A DNA stretch of 64,000 nt, taken from positions 1 through 64,000 of the forward strand of contig JBAHVR010000314.1 of assembly GCA_036898135.1 (NCBI GenBank), in the 5' to 3' direction. Both the position numbers and the translations under genes were made by a program. This DNA comes from Oncomelania hupensis (lineage: Eukaryota; Mollusca; Gastropoda; Littorinimorpha; Pomatiopsidae). Under the pieces are notes generated by a model. That model was not told where the DNA came from. It searched no databases and worked only from the letters and a program-made list of their open reading frames with translations. Shown here in pieces: positions 47,227 through 58,279 of the stretch (the first letter of the stretch is position 1; each line of letters begins with the position of its first letter).

Positions 47227-48458
47227 CATATATCTTAACCAGCTCTTGTTAAAATAACTAATGATCTCCTCCTCTCCCTTGATCAAGGCAAACTCTCTGT
47301 TCTTGCTCTTTTAGACCTTTTGTCAGCATTTGACACCATAGATCACACCATTCTCATTGACCGTCTGCAACACATTTTTGGCCTTCGTGGCACAGTTCTT
47401 GACTGGCTCACGTCATACATTACTGACAGACAACAAACTGTTTACGTTGACAGTGACCGCTCTGATCCTGCTCCGATCCTCTGTGGCGTGCCGCAAGGAT
47501 CGGTTTTGGGTCCCGTCCTCTTTGTTTTCTACACATCCCCTCTTTCTGACATCATTGATTCTCACTCTGTCAATCATCATTCCTTTGCGGACGATACACA
47601 ACATCATAAACCTTCTGACCCACCGGATCTTGGCATTACAATAAATTTGATGCAAGAGTGCATCTGTGATGTCAAGTCCTGGATGACGTTCAACAAATTG
47701 AAACTTAATGACGAAAATACAGAAGCCATAATTATTTCATCTCCTTGCATAACAGCATCTCAACTTCCATCTTCCTTTGTTGTTGGTAACTCTGTTGTCC
47801 AGTTTTCTGATTCTGTCAAAAACTTGGCCGTGATTTTGGACTCTCACCTGACTATGCAAGCTCACATTCAAATTCTAATCCGAAACCTAAATTTTGAACT
47901 CCGTCGAATCAACAGCATCCGTCACTTTCTGTTTGCCAAAGCCACTCAAACTCTTGTCTCAGCTTTCATTCTCTCACGGCTTGACTATTGTAACTCTCTC
48001 TTCTGTGGTTGCCCGGACTATCTATTGCATAGACTTCAAAAGATTCAAAATAATGCCGCCCGTCTCATTCTTCGCATTCCAAGATCTGCCAATATAACTC
48101 CTCATCTTAAATCTCTACACTGGCTTCCCATCGGACAAAGAATTAAGTACAATATTGCTTGCCTCTGCTTCAATGCTCTCTCTTCATCCGGCCCTTGTTA
48201 TCAGAAACCCACGGTAAACCCCTAAATACCCTCTAGAACCCTTCGATCTTCTTCTGCCCAAAATCTCTGCATTCCACGAGTGAAAAATCCTTTGGTGAAC
48301 GCTCATTTTCATTTTCTGCTCCTACCGTCTGGAACTCCCTTCCCATGTCTCTCTATTCTTCCCAAACATCTGCTGCCTTTCGTTCTGGCCTCAAGACCCA
48401 TCTGTTCAAACGTTCCTTTGATGACACCACAATGTAAATGTGTGTTGAACTCGTTAGA

Positions 48459-48521
<63 letters not shown>

Positions 48522-48587
48522 GCTCAGCCATTTTAGTATGAATGTAAAGCGCTCTGAGCTTTCATCAGAAAGGGCGCTATATAAATG

Positions 48588-48650
<63 letters not shown>

Positions 48651-48660
48651 TAATTAATTA
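47227..48660 (+). mobile_element. CR1/L2-type LINE, 3' part with long open frame
   Basis: An open frame of 301 codons (47320-48225) encodes reverse transcriptase from LSAFDTIDHTILIDRLQ through GVPQGSVLGPVLFVFYTSP and the catalytic SFADDTQ. The C-terminal LDYCNSLFCGCPDYLLHRLQ and LHWLPIGQRIKYN follow. Homology continues upstream to 47237 and, after one frameshift, downstream (GERSFSFSAPTVWNSLP-type region near 48300). It ends with a GT microsatellite, then a TGTAAAGCGCTCTGAG...GCGCTATATAAATG tail and (ATT)n. 5'-truncated but the best-preserved element here, so relatively recent. Confidence 0.93.
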
Positions 48661-48672
48661 ATTAATTAATTA
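48463..48672. repeat. (GT)n, (ATT)n and (AATT)n microsatellites
   Basis: The (GT)n tract lies inside the LINE 3' end. The (ATT)n and (AATT)n tracts are its tail and abut the next LINE at 48676. Confidence 0.96.
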
Positions 48673-48675
48673 AAA

Positions 48676-49757
48676 GGCGTTTGACCGAGTCTGGCATGAA
48701 GCTCTGTGGGCAACCATGAGAATGTACATCAGCCCTAAAATTATTGAAGTCATCAAAAGCCTGTATGACAAAGCTATTAGTGCTGTCCTCCACAACAGCG
48801 CCATCGGAAACTGGTTCAGAACAATAATCGGTGTGCGTCAGGGATGCCTACTCTCTCCAACACTCTTCAACATCTTCCTAGAGCGCATCATGTCAGATGC
48901 CCTTGCAGATCACGAAGGCACAGTCAGCATAGTGGGAAGAGCAATCTCCAATCTTCGTTTTGCGGATGACATTGATGGATTGGCTGGAGAGGAACAAGAA
49001 CTTGAACAGCTGGTACAGAGGTTTGACACCACCTCCAGAGCCTATGGAATGGAAATAAGTGCAGAGAAGACCAAAATGATGACCAACAACACCAATGGCA
49101 TGAAAACGGACATCAAAGTCCAAGGCCAATCCCTCAACACAGTGCATAGCTTCAAATAGTTAGGAGCCATTGTATCAGACAATGTGTCCCGACAGGAAGT
49201 CCTCTCCAGGATCGCACAAACAACTGCTGCCCTGGCGAGGTTGAAGCCAATTTGGAAAGACAGGACCATCAGTCTACATTCCAAGGTAAGGCTGCTGCGC
49301 TCCCTTGTCATCTCCATCTTCCTATATGCTTGCGAAACATGGACCCTCACAGCACATCTCCAACGAAGAATACAAAGCATGGAGATGAGGTGCTACAGAA
49401 GACTTCTGGGCATTTCCTATACCAAGCACATCGACGAAGTCCGACAGACCATCACACAAGTCATTGGACAACACGATGACCTGCTCACAGTCGTAAAAAA
49501 AACGGAAACTCCGATTGTATGGCCACATCACCAGATCATCAGGTCTTGCAATGACCATTCTGCAAGGCACAGTGCAATGAGGTAGAAGAAGAGGGAGACT
49601 AAAAATAGGTGGGAGGACAACATTCGAGAATGAACTGGTTTGGCACTGAGCGAAACAATCGGGGTTGCTGAGGACATGGAAAGATGGAGTACGCTGGTTA
49701 AACCATCATCTGTGGTGCCCCTACGACCTCCGTGTTACGCGGTAGGATAGGATAGGT
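48676..49757 (+). mobile_element. LINE copy (GGATA-tail family), 5'-truncated
   Basis: Begins abruptly at AFDRVWHEALWATMR in the RT, directly after the tail of the CR1/L2 LINE. It has SPKIIEVIKSLYDKAISAVL, RQGCLLSPTLFNIFLERIMS and an intact LRFADDIDGLAGEEQELEQL. The C-terminal part is frameshifted. It ends gttacgcggtaggataggat. The first 147 codons are uninterrupted, making it one of the younger copies. Confidence 0.93.
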
Positions 49758-49759
49758 CA

Positions 49760-50135
49760 TAGGCTGGTGTGGTTGTGGGAACGTTGACTGTGTGATGTAT
49801 CATAGTATGATGTGGTTGTGGGAATGTTGACTTTTTGTGTGCCACAGTTTGATGTGTGGTTGTGGGAACGATGACTGTGTGTACCGTGGCCTGACATGTG
49901 GTTGTGGAAACGTTGATTGTGTGTGCCATAATCTGATTTGTGGTTGTGGAAACGTTGACTGTACCACAGCCTGATGTGTGGTCATGAAAACGTTGACTGT
50001 GAGTACCATGGCCTGATGTGTGGTTGTGGAAACGTTGACTGTGTATACCATAATCTGATTTGTGGTTGTGGGAATGTTGACTGTGTGCCATAATCTGATT
50101 TGTGGTTGTGGGAATGTTGACTGTGTGTCAGTTCT
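49760..50135. repeat. Minisatellite of 36-45 bp
   Basis: About nine irregular units built on tgatgtgtggttgtgggaac and gttgactgtgtg. Confidence 0.92.
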
Positions 50136-50199
50136 GTAGAAAACTGGACTGGGTCAGAGCCTCTCACGAAGTCCACAGATAAGTAAAAAGGGTCATCTG

Positions 50200-50665
50200 C
50201 CTGTGGTTAGTTGATTGAATGGAGTGGTTGAATGGAGTGGTCAGTTAGTAAAAGGGAGTGGCCAGTTGGTTGAATGGAGCGGTCAGTTGATTAAAGGTGA
50301 GGTCAGTTGGTGAGCGGTTAATTGGTCAATTAATCAAAGGGAGCGGTCAGTTGATTGAAGGTGAGGTCAGTTGGTGAACGGTTAATTGATTGAAGGGAGT
50401 GGTCAATTAATCGAAGGGTGCGGTCAATTGATTGAAGGTGAGGTCAGTTGGTGAGCGGTTAATTGGTTGAAGGGAGTGGTCAATTAATCGAAGGGTGCGG
50501 TCAGTTGATTGAAGGTGAGGTCAGTTGGTGAGCGGTTAATTGGTTGAAGGGAGTGGTCAATTAATCAAAAGGAGTTGTCAGCTGGTAAAAGGGAGTGGTC
50601 AGTTGGTAAAAGAGAGTGATCAATTGGTTTAATAGAGTGGTCAATCGGTTAAAGGGAGTGGGTTT
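50200..50665. repeat. Irregular minisatellite with higher-order units
   Basis: Words ggagtggtcagttggt, gattgaaggtgaggtcag and gagcggttaattggt recur in an ordered compound unit of roughly 85 bp, four to five times. Confidence 0.88.
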
Positions 50666-50689
50666 ATTTATTTTATTTATTTATTGTTG

Positions 50690-51245
50690 CTTTAGGTCCA
50701 GCGGACTCTTCCGAGCCAAATCAGGACCGGACAACCCCCGATCCGCATAAAAGATCTGCCGAAACAACCCTAGTGGGAAAATTGAATGCCCTCCACCGGC
50801 CAGTCACTTTACAATAAAGACATCCCACGCGGGGGACGGCTGAGGGTTGACCTCAACTACGCGAACACCCCGGTTACAAAAACAAAATAGAATACAACCA
50901 TCATTATAAATCATCAACAAAACACATACATATAAAATGCCTATAGTGCGAAATAATACAATCATAGGAAGCCCTAGTGACCACCCGGCAGAAAGCGTCC
51001 AACACTCCCAAGCTGATCCAACAGACCTCATACACAAACAAGGAGTCTTGTCCAGGAAGAGTTTTCAAGAAAAAAGGTAGGTCATTGATCTAGCGAAGAA
51101 GAAGAAAGTATAGCAGAGTGATAGGACAGATCAGGAATGGGAAAGAGCAAATGATGAAGACAGCGACAGTGGGAATTTAAAGCACTAAATTTCCATAAAG
51201 TGGGGATACTATTTATACTGAAAACCCCCGGCACTCCAACGGGGG
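50690..51245 (+). mobile_element. Single arm of the 3349-5645 inverted-repeat family
   Basis: ggtccagcggactcttccga to actccaacgggggta aligns with both arms of the element at 3349-5645 (shared aaaagatctgccgaaacaac and agccctagtgaccac). Here no inverted partner or minisatellite follows, so it is an incomplete or solo-arm copy. Confidence 0.8.
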
Positions 51246-51853
51246 TACTGTTGCCGCAGTGAATCTGTCTTGCCTATAAAGGAAAGACAGGTTTTCAACT
51301 GTGGCTTTCACTGTTCCCTTTATAGGTTAGAACAATCTACAGTGGCAAGATTGCTCATGACCCCAAGGGGTAGGGAGTGGGTTAGGGAAAGGATTGGTTA
51401 GTTCATGTGAGAGGAAGTGACAGTCGGCTTGTTTTTGGATCTCGATTTAAAGCGGCCAGCACATTGAAAACAGCAGGAAAGCGTTGTGATAACGAGAATG
51501 GAGATAATAAAACTTGTTAACAGTCCCCTCTCGTTGTACGTGTTACGAGTTTGTTGCTGTGACGTCATGGTCACCCTGTATGTCATCAGTGGAGTTTCTT
51601 GTCCTAAAGCATGCCCTGCCTGCATTCAGGTCACGGCGACCTGAGACATGTGACACACGTGACCTAGACGTCATTTGTCAAAGTAAAGCAACGTTGAAAC
51701 TAATGTTACATCGACTACCTGCGTTTTTATACCGCTGCGGGATATCTTGATTATAAATTTAGCATGTGACCATACAATACAATACCATACAATACAATAT
51801 CATACAATACCACACAATACAATACCATACAATACAATACAATGCAATACATC
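51246..51853. repeat. Intronic stretch ending in a 10-bp microsatellite
   Basis: An inverted pair (cctataaagga / ccctttatagg) lies at about 51276-51325. From 51775 to 51850 the sequence is built of ataccatacaatacaatac steps. No gene seen. Confidence 0.7.
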
Positions 51854-53328
51854 TGTGACGGTGGGTCTATTGTTGCTGGGCTCTGCACAATGGAATGCTA
51901 TTACCCACTCGTCCTTCGTCTGTGGAGATCTGCTAGTATAATCACCCTGTGACTAATCTTAATATATCTATATGTTTAACCCGGTCTGTGTGCGGATAGG
52001 GTTATAGAATTAGGAAGAAAATGGTAAAAGATTCACCGACACACTAGCTCTCGCACAGCTATGAAACATAGGTAGTCCAGCCACTTGTTAACAGTAAATA
52101 TCACACATTTATTTCCTCTACTCTATACATAATTCTCTAAACACTCTATTAACTTAAACGTCCAAATTCACTTCGAATAGTTCGTTCCTTGATGGGTCTA
52201 TGCTGCTATTGTTCTTGATATTTGCTACTGTCTCATCATTGGGCTATTTGTTCTGGTTGGCCTAATGTTATTTTTCAGGAGAGTGGACTACCGCACAGTC
52301 CTTCTAGGTCAGTGTTAGTGCAATTCCTCTTGCACTTAGCCGATTCGTTGAGGTGTGGTGATGGTGTCGCCTCCTTGGTTGTTGACTATTGGACTATAGG
52401 GGCTCAGTGCTCGATGTTCCCCTGCAGGCCGAATGTCAGGGTTGACTCTTAGTGGTCTATTTTAAGCATCGGACCAATAAGCTTGCTCGCCTGCAAAACA
52501 TAAGACGAGTTTCTGCAACGCCTTGTATACGAAGGGTGTGCAGAGCGTCCCACTGATGGCACAAATTTCCCTCAGTGATCGCTCCACTTATATAAACAAA
52601 GGACGATCATTCTTCTAGTTCGTGGTCCATGGGAATCTCCAACATAATTCCTATACATATACATACATCATAACTAAACTAAACACATGAAGAAGTAATT
52701 GACAACATTCACATTCTCCAGTACTGCCACTGGTCTGCAATAATACACATAGGAGAAATAACAATGGGTCCGTCGGGGATACCTCATGGTGTTGATAACG
52801 GTCGCGTGTCAGCCAAGCAAAATTTGACTAACATTCACAATGATAAAACATGGCTAGACTTCACAAACATAATCCAACAATATAATCAATAAATCGCAAT
52901 GAAACAAAAGATTGATCATTTACCTTTTTGACAATGTCAGGCTGTGACTATACTGCAATGAATTGAATTTCACCCATCACCTGCTTAGTCTTTCTGCTAG
53001 AAAGATCTTTCAGAGCGTTGCTCCTTCTCGTGTGAGAGTTAGGCACAGAATGACTATCTAGCCTTGTGGTCAGCCAAAAGCCCGCGAAAGTCTCGTGAGA
53101 CCTGAGCGCCTCATAGCGGTGGGGGGCGGGAGGGAGGTGAGGGTGGTGGCTAAATGTCAGCAGGATGAGGTCACTGCCTACCTGAGCGAGAGTTAGCTTA
53201 CACATGCTTATCATAGTCCTGACTTCTGTCGTCTGCAAGGCAGCGACTTTAATTTACAAAGGCTACAGCAGGCTGAACTATTTAAGGCGTAAAGCCGTAG
53301 TGCAGGGTCTAAATAGCCTATTGTGACA
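51854..53328. mobile_element. Solo LTR, 1475 bp, target duplication ACATC
   Basis: TGTGACGGTGGG to CCTATTGTGACA, flanked by ACATC at 51849-51853 and 53329-53333. Same family as the element at 43777. The target was the microsatellite at its left. No coding region. Confidence 0.9.
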
Positions 53329-53465
53329 ACATCTTTATTGTCCAACTTCACATTATACATAAAAGCGGAAAATTGCCTTTGGCATTGAGCGCAAACTTTT
53401 TGAATAACATAGATAAATAAATAAACACAAAAAAGTCCACGCCAAGTCAACCTATCTGTATTACT

Positions 53466-53832
53466 TACAATGGACAAGTCAACCAGTCTGTATTACCCAC
53501 AATGGACACGTCAACCAGTCTGTATTACCCACAATGGACAAGTCAAGTCAACCTATCTGTATTACCCACAATGGACACGTCAACCAGTATGTATTACCCA
53601 CAATGGACAAGTCAACCAGTCTCTATTACCCACAATGGACACGTCAAGTCAACCAATCTGTATTACCCACAATGGACGCGTCAAGTCAACCTATCTGTAT
53701 TACCCACAATGGACGCGTCAAGTCAACCTATCTGTAAATAACCACAATGGACATGTCAAGTCAACCTATCTGTATTACCCACAGTGGACACGTCAACCAA
53801 TCTGTATTACCCACAATGGACACGTCATACAG
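53466..53832. repeat. 32/37-bp minisatellite (about 11 copies)
   Basis: Unit ccacaatggacacgtcaacc and agtctgtattac, with an optional gtcaa step. Confidence 0.94.
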
Positions 53833-53879
53833 CACATTGCGTCCAGGCGGACAGCTGTCATATGGCTCAGCTGGAAATA

Positions 53880-53893
53880 TTCTCTCTCTCCCT

Positions 53894-53973
<80 letters not shown>
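53880..53973. repeat. (CT)n microsatellite
   Basis: More than 40 CT units, ending 90 bp before the acceptor of the coiled-coil exon at 54064. Confidence 0.97.
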
Positions 53974-53975
<2 letters not shown>

Positions 53976-54063
53976 GTAGAAATCCGCTTAAGATTGTAGA
54001 ATGTAACATCGCGTATGAATCTATTTAGGAATGTAGCATGTAACATAGTGTGTCGTCTTGCAG

Positions 54064-54284
54064 GCGGGAGCTGCAACGCGTGCGGCAGGAGCTAGAAGAG
54101 CGGGAAGAAGTGAAGCAGGAGGCGGAGGAGCAGCTGTGGGAAGAGCATGAGCGACACCGACAGGAGCTAGAGGCGGAGCAGATTCGTCTGGCGTCACTGG
54201 AGGATAAGCTGAGGCAGTGGCAGCAGGAGGCGGAGCTTAAGTTGCTACAGCAACAGGACAGGCTGGACGCAGAGACGCAGTTGT
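54064..54284 (+). CDS. KIF16B: Kinesin-3 coiled-coil exon 1
   Basis: 221 bases: acceptor gtgtcgtcttgcag|G, donor TTGT|GTGAGT. The first base completes an Arg codon begun at 35058. It encodes about 73 residues such as RELQRVRQELEEREEVKQEA and LRQWQQEAELKLLQQQDRLD, a nearly uninterrupted heptad-like, Glu/Gln/Arg-rich helix. This is the start of the post-FHA dimerisation coiled coil expected in KIF16B-type kinesins. Confidence 0.95.
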
Positions 54285-54534
54285 GTGAGTAAATTAACAT
54301 AATTTTGCATAACTTAGCAAAGGGTAAGTGGGATCAGTAGTCCTTGTTCTTTTACATCAGTAGACTTACCCACACTTTTGCATAGCGCCATTACCCCTAC
54401 TATTGCAAAGTGCTATACCCAAACGTTTGCATAGTGCCATATCCCAACTATTGCATAATGCTATATCCCAACTATTGCATAGTGTTATTTCCTAACTATT
54501 GCCTGGTGCTATACCCAAACGTCTGCATAAGGTA

Positions 54535-54700
54535 AGATAAGGTAAGATAAGACAACTTTATTATCTTTTACAAGAAATTACATAGGGGTGTACAATTACA
54601 ATCAACAAGGAATAAACATTACGATAATAATATTAACAGCAATGATAATGAGGATAAAACTGTCACACATTTATAATTACACTTATGCATACTAACATTA
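54535..54700 (-). mobile_element. Probable LINE 3' tail (inverted)
   Basis: ggtaagataaggtaagataa followed by caactttattatcttttaca reads on the minus strand as an A/T-rich 3' end with a (TCTTA)n tail. No coding part was recognised. Confidence 0.4.
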
Positions 54701-54754
54701 AACGACAGCAAATGTTAAAGGAAATTATTTTGGACACATACAAACACACACACT

Positions 54755-55172
54755 CACACACACAATGCTGACTGTGCCTTCGTGATCTTCAAGGGCATCT
54801 GACATGATGCCCTCTAGGAAGATGTTGAAGAGTATTGAAGAGAGTAGGCATCCTTAACGCACACCGATTGTTGATCTGAACTAGTTCCCGATGGCGCTGT
54901 TGTGGAGGACTGCACTGGTAGCCTTGTCATACTTTTTGATGATTTCAATAATTTTAAGGCTGATGTTAAACACTCTCATGGTTGCCCACAGAACTGCATG
55001 CCAGAATCGGTCAAACGCTTTCTTGAAGGGAGGACAACATTCTAGAATGGACTGGCTTGACACTGAGCGAAGCCATGAGGGTTGCTGAGGACAGAGAAAG
55101 ATGGAGTACGCTGTTTAAACGATCATGTGTGGTGCCCAAACGACCTCCGAGTTACGGGATAGGATACTTGAA
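54755..55172. mobile_element. LINE copy with 5' inversion (twin priming)
   Basis: 54755-55027 is minus-strand RT sequence of the GGATA-tail family (KKAFDRFWHAVLWATMRV on the minus strand). At about 55027 it switches to the plus-strand 3' end (ggaggacaacattctagaat to gttacgggataggatac). The part between these regions is missing. A 3' end in one orientation with an inverted 5' segment is the product expected of twin priming during target-primed reverse transcription. Confidence 0.88.
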
Positions 55173-55487
55173 CTATTGCATGCATAGTGTTATTTCTCCA
55201 ACTGTTGCATTAAATAATAACATTAAGTAAATTTATACAATATTTCTTGTATTAAAGGATAACATTAAAGAAATGAAAACCATATATATTGTTTTAAATA
55301 ATGACATTACCTAGTAAATACCATATTTCCTCAAATAAATCATAATATTACCAAATAAATAGTACATTTCTGATGATATTGCCAAATAAATAAACCTACT
55401 ACATATCTTGTGTTAAATAATGCCATTGAACAAATAAACCCCACTGCTCTCGTATTTAAAGCAACGGACGAACGACTGTTGTTTTAG

Positions 55488-55705
55488 ATAAAGAGAAGTT
55501 GCAGCAGCAGATACAACAGTTGGCCCAAGCAAGAGCGGGCACTCAAACTGACCCACTCCCTCTCTCCTCCCCCACCGCCATGCAGACGGATCATAGCGGA
55601 GGCAACACCATCGGTGCCGGCGACGACGCCCAGGACAAAGCGGTTGTGATCTCAGGAGACGCCGGAAACCACATCAGACAACGAAAACGTTCTGTGGAGG
55701 GCAAG
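55488..55705 (+). CDS. KIF16B: Kinesin-3 coiled-coil end / linker exon
   Basis: 218 bases: acceptor ctgttgttttag|AT, donor GGCAAG|GTACGA; ends in phase 0. It encodes KEKLQQQIQQLAQARAGTQT, then DPLPLSSPTAMQTDHSGG and a flexible, charged tail (RQRKRSVEGK). The helix ends at the GTQTDP motif. TQT (55541-55549) and the nearby MQT (55580-55588) resemble dynein-light-chain LC8 docking motifs. That is inference. Confidence 0.93.
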
Positions 55706-55729
55706 GTACGACCCAAGGTTTTCCTCGTT

Positions 55730-55925
55730 GTCGTTATCAAAAACGATAGTTTCTCACTGAGAAATTACATCAACATCTTTGTCGTTACCAAATACAATAG
55801 TTTTACTATCTCGGTTTTCATCGTTGTCGTTATCAAATATGATAGTTTCACTATCTCACTGAGATACTACATCAACATCGTTGTCGTTATGAAATACGAT
55901 AGTTTCACTATCTCACTGCGCCTTT
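55730..55925. repeat. About 60-bp repeat (3 copies)
   Basis: ttgtcgttatcaaatatgat and agtttcactatctcactgag recur three times downstream of the exon donor. Confidence 0.85.
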
Positions 55926-56198
55926 AAACACAATATAAACCCTAATTAATATACAAATACGCGCGCCTCTATTAAAACAACCAGTCAAACAACAAATCGC
56001 ATGAGGGACAGAGCTTGCAGTCGGTTTGTGTTGTAAATCGCACGTGGATACATATTGATATGGTTATATTAGTTAACTTGTGCACTTTCACAACAAAGAG
56101 AATGTTAGTAATGATGATGATAATGTTGTTGTTGTTGTATCAATTTGTTGTATTCATCAGATTAACATAAGTTGTACTGAGTCGATAACATAAGTTGT

Positions 56199-56200
56199 AC

Positions 56201-56297
<97 letters not shown>
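56199..56297. repeat. (GAT)n microsatellite touching a splice acceptor
   Basis: About 32 ATG/GAT triplets end in gatgaacag, and that final AG is the acceptor of the exon at 56301. Confidence 0.97.
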
Positions 56298-56299
<2 letters not shown>

Positions 56300-56300
56300 G

Positions 56301-56495
56301 GTTAAGGATCTGGCTCAGAACGAGCTTCTGCACAAGTTCGAGCAGACAGAAGTGCTGCAAGGGTTGCAGGAGAAGCTTGAGGCGGAGCTGCAGATGTCAC
56401 TGGAAGAGCTGCTGGAGCGCAGGAGGCTAGTGAAGGAGAAAGAGGAGCAGTATAGAGACGCCGACTCCGCCACCTTGGACCGCATTAGAGAGCAG
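56301..56495 (+). CDS. KIF16B: Kinesin-3 coiled-coil exon 3
   Basis: 65 codons, phase 0 at both ends. It encodes VKDLAQNELLHKFEQTEVLQ, GLQEKLEAELQMSLEELLER and EQYRDADSATLDRIREQ, a continuous heptad helix. Both splice sites are odd: the acceptor follows a GAT microsatellite with no pyrimidine tract, and the donor CAG|GTGTTG runs straight into (GTT)n/(CTT)n. The coiled coil continues in the exon at 58979. Confidence 0.93.
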
Positions 56496-56570
56496 GTGTT
56501 GTTGTTGTTGTTGTTCTTCTTCTTCTTCTTCTTCTTCTTCTTCTTCTTCTTCTTCTTCTTCTTCTTCAAT
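56496..56570. repeat. (GTT)n/(CTT)n microsatellite touching a splice donor
   Basis: Starts at the first intron base after the exon and runs about 70 bp. Confidence 0.96.
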
Positions 56571-57007
56571 TCAATTCAATATTTTAATGTCGCGTCTGTT
56601 CACAACAATGTGATTTTAGACAACAAAAAAGTATGAAAATAAAATGTTAAAAAAAAAGGGAATTAAAAGAATAAATTAAATTATAAAATTAAAAACAAAT
56701 AATAATAACAATAATAATTTCATTAAAAAAATAATAAAAATAACAATATAAATAATAATTTAATTTAATTTAATCAAAATTAACAATAACATATCAACGT
56801 TCTTCAAAATTATAATATCTTATATAAGTCTGTTTTGATAATGACACCAGCAATGTCACATATTTCTGTACCATATAAAATGGTTTTAGTGTCATCTTGT
56901 GCTGATAATATAATTCCCTGTTGTTTGTATAATGGTGTTAAAACAGTACATTCAAAAAGTAAATGATTTAAAGTGTAGCTGTTGGGTGCTGACCTACATT
57001 TCGTCAA
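56568..57007 (-). mobile_element. LINE C-terminal fragment with (ATTGA)n tail
   Basis: Minus-strand frame CRSAPNSYTLNHLLFECTVL (56935-57000) has the C...H-x3-C pattern that ends I-group-type LINE proteins. A 3' AT-rich region and caattcaattcaata (inverted tail) follow at 56568. The 21-bp inverted match discussed for 56967-58534 overlaps this frame, so its right boundary is uncertain. Confidence 0.55.
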
Positions 57008-57342
57008 ATCACGAAATAGGACTATTTAGTGACTTATAATGTACTATACTAACTAAACAAACTACGAGGAGTTCGAAAATGTGCTTGCATTATTTTGCCG
57101 TTGCGTATATTGTTTGATATATACTCCCAAAAAATCGACTTCCAAAAAAAAAAATTCTTCGGCAAGTTTCGGAAAGTGACGTCACAGAAGTGACCGGTTT
57201 GGTTGGTAGTGTCTAGTGTGTTATGTTGGTTTGAGATTTGGCGCAGTGCAATTTAGCGTATTTACTTATTAAAATTTAACTGTCGATTTTATTTATTATT
57301 ATAGTTAATTTGTAAAGGATAGCATATGCACTATTAAAAAAA

Positions 57343-57620
57343 ATGCCAGCTCAAATGTGTGTTGTTGGTGGATGCATAAATAGATCATGCCAAGAAACAT
57401 CGCTGCATTGTTACCCGAAAGATACTTCGTTATGGCCACCTTGGAACGTTTTGTGTTAGTACGCGGAAAGATTTCTCCAAGGGAAATGCACACACTGTTG
57501 TGTGCTCCTCACACTTAAAAGAATACAATTTTACCAATCTTCTTGAATTTCGAATGAAATTCGCGAAAATGCTCCTTCTCAAACCTGGATCCATATACCG
57601 ACTATCAAGCCGGCAGAAGG
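57343..57620 (+). pseudogene. THAP-domain pseudogene
   Basis: From an ATG: MPAQMCVVGGCINRSCQ, then after a frameshift WERFVLVRGKISP, then after another GNAHTVVCSSHLKEYNFTNL and LLLKPGSI. The Cys, Trp and C-x2-H residues of the C2CH module appear in the right order and spacing, and a degraded AVPTIF-like end follows. Two frameshifts and a stop kill it. The flanking inverted repeats argue for a transposase-derived N-terminus. Confidence 0.75.
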
Positions 57621-58227
57621 CCTACTATCGGTACCGAGTAGGCCTCAGTCGACTCTCACCCTAGCAGTGATGCCACAACAACAAGAAAGAGAAAGAGAAG
57701 TTCCATTCTTCTTATGAAGCTAAACCTTGCGAGAGAGGTTAATGATAGCATCACACTCTAAATAGTTTAGATACACAAGAGTGAAAATTGTGTGCGGGAG
57801 GTTTGGGGTGGTGGAGATAGGGTAAATCAGAGATCACTCATCAGATAGCATTAGCTGTGCCAGCAGTTTCCACAATTACTTCAATCAGGCCTACGGCAGT
57901 ACTAAGCTTACTAATAGTAGCACTATTGAGTAAATTACTGTAATTTTTAAAAAATACTTTTTACGTAGAACTGTATTGTAGACCTAAACCAAATTTTAAG
58001 TGCAGAGAATTGGTATTCACATTTCAGTCTTAGTTTTCTGTTTGTAATGTACGAGTGCATAAAAATAATATCGAAACATTATTCTGCATTTAGTGGAAAT
58101 ACAGTTTTTCCTCTGCTTATCTTTGTTAAATCCATTAGGTATATCGTGTCCTATTGTACTGACCATGTTCAATTTAACAGATCTATCGAAAAATATTAAA
58201 CTTGAAATGTACATCACCAAAACAATA

Positions 58228-58228
58228 A

Positions 58229-58279
<51 letters not shown>
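58228..58279. repeat. (ATT)n microsatellite
   Basis: Seventeen TTA units. Confidence 0.97.
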
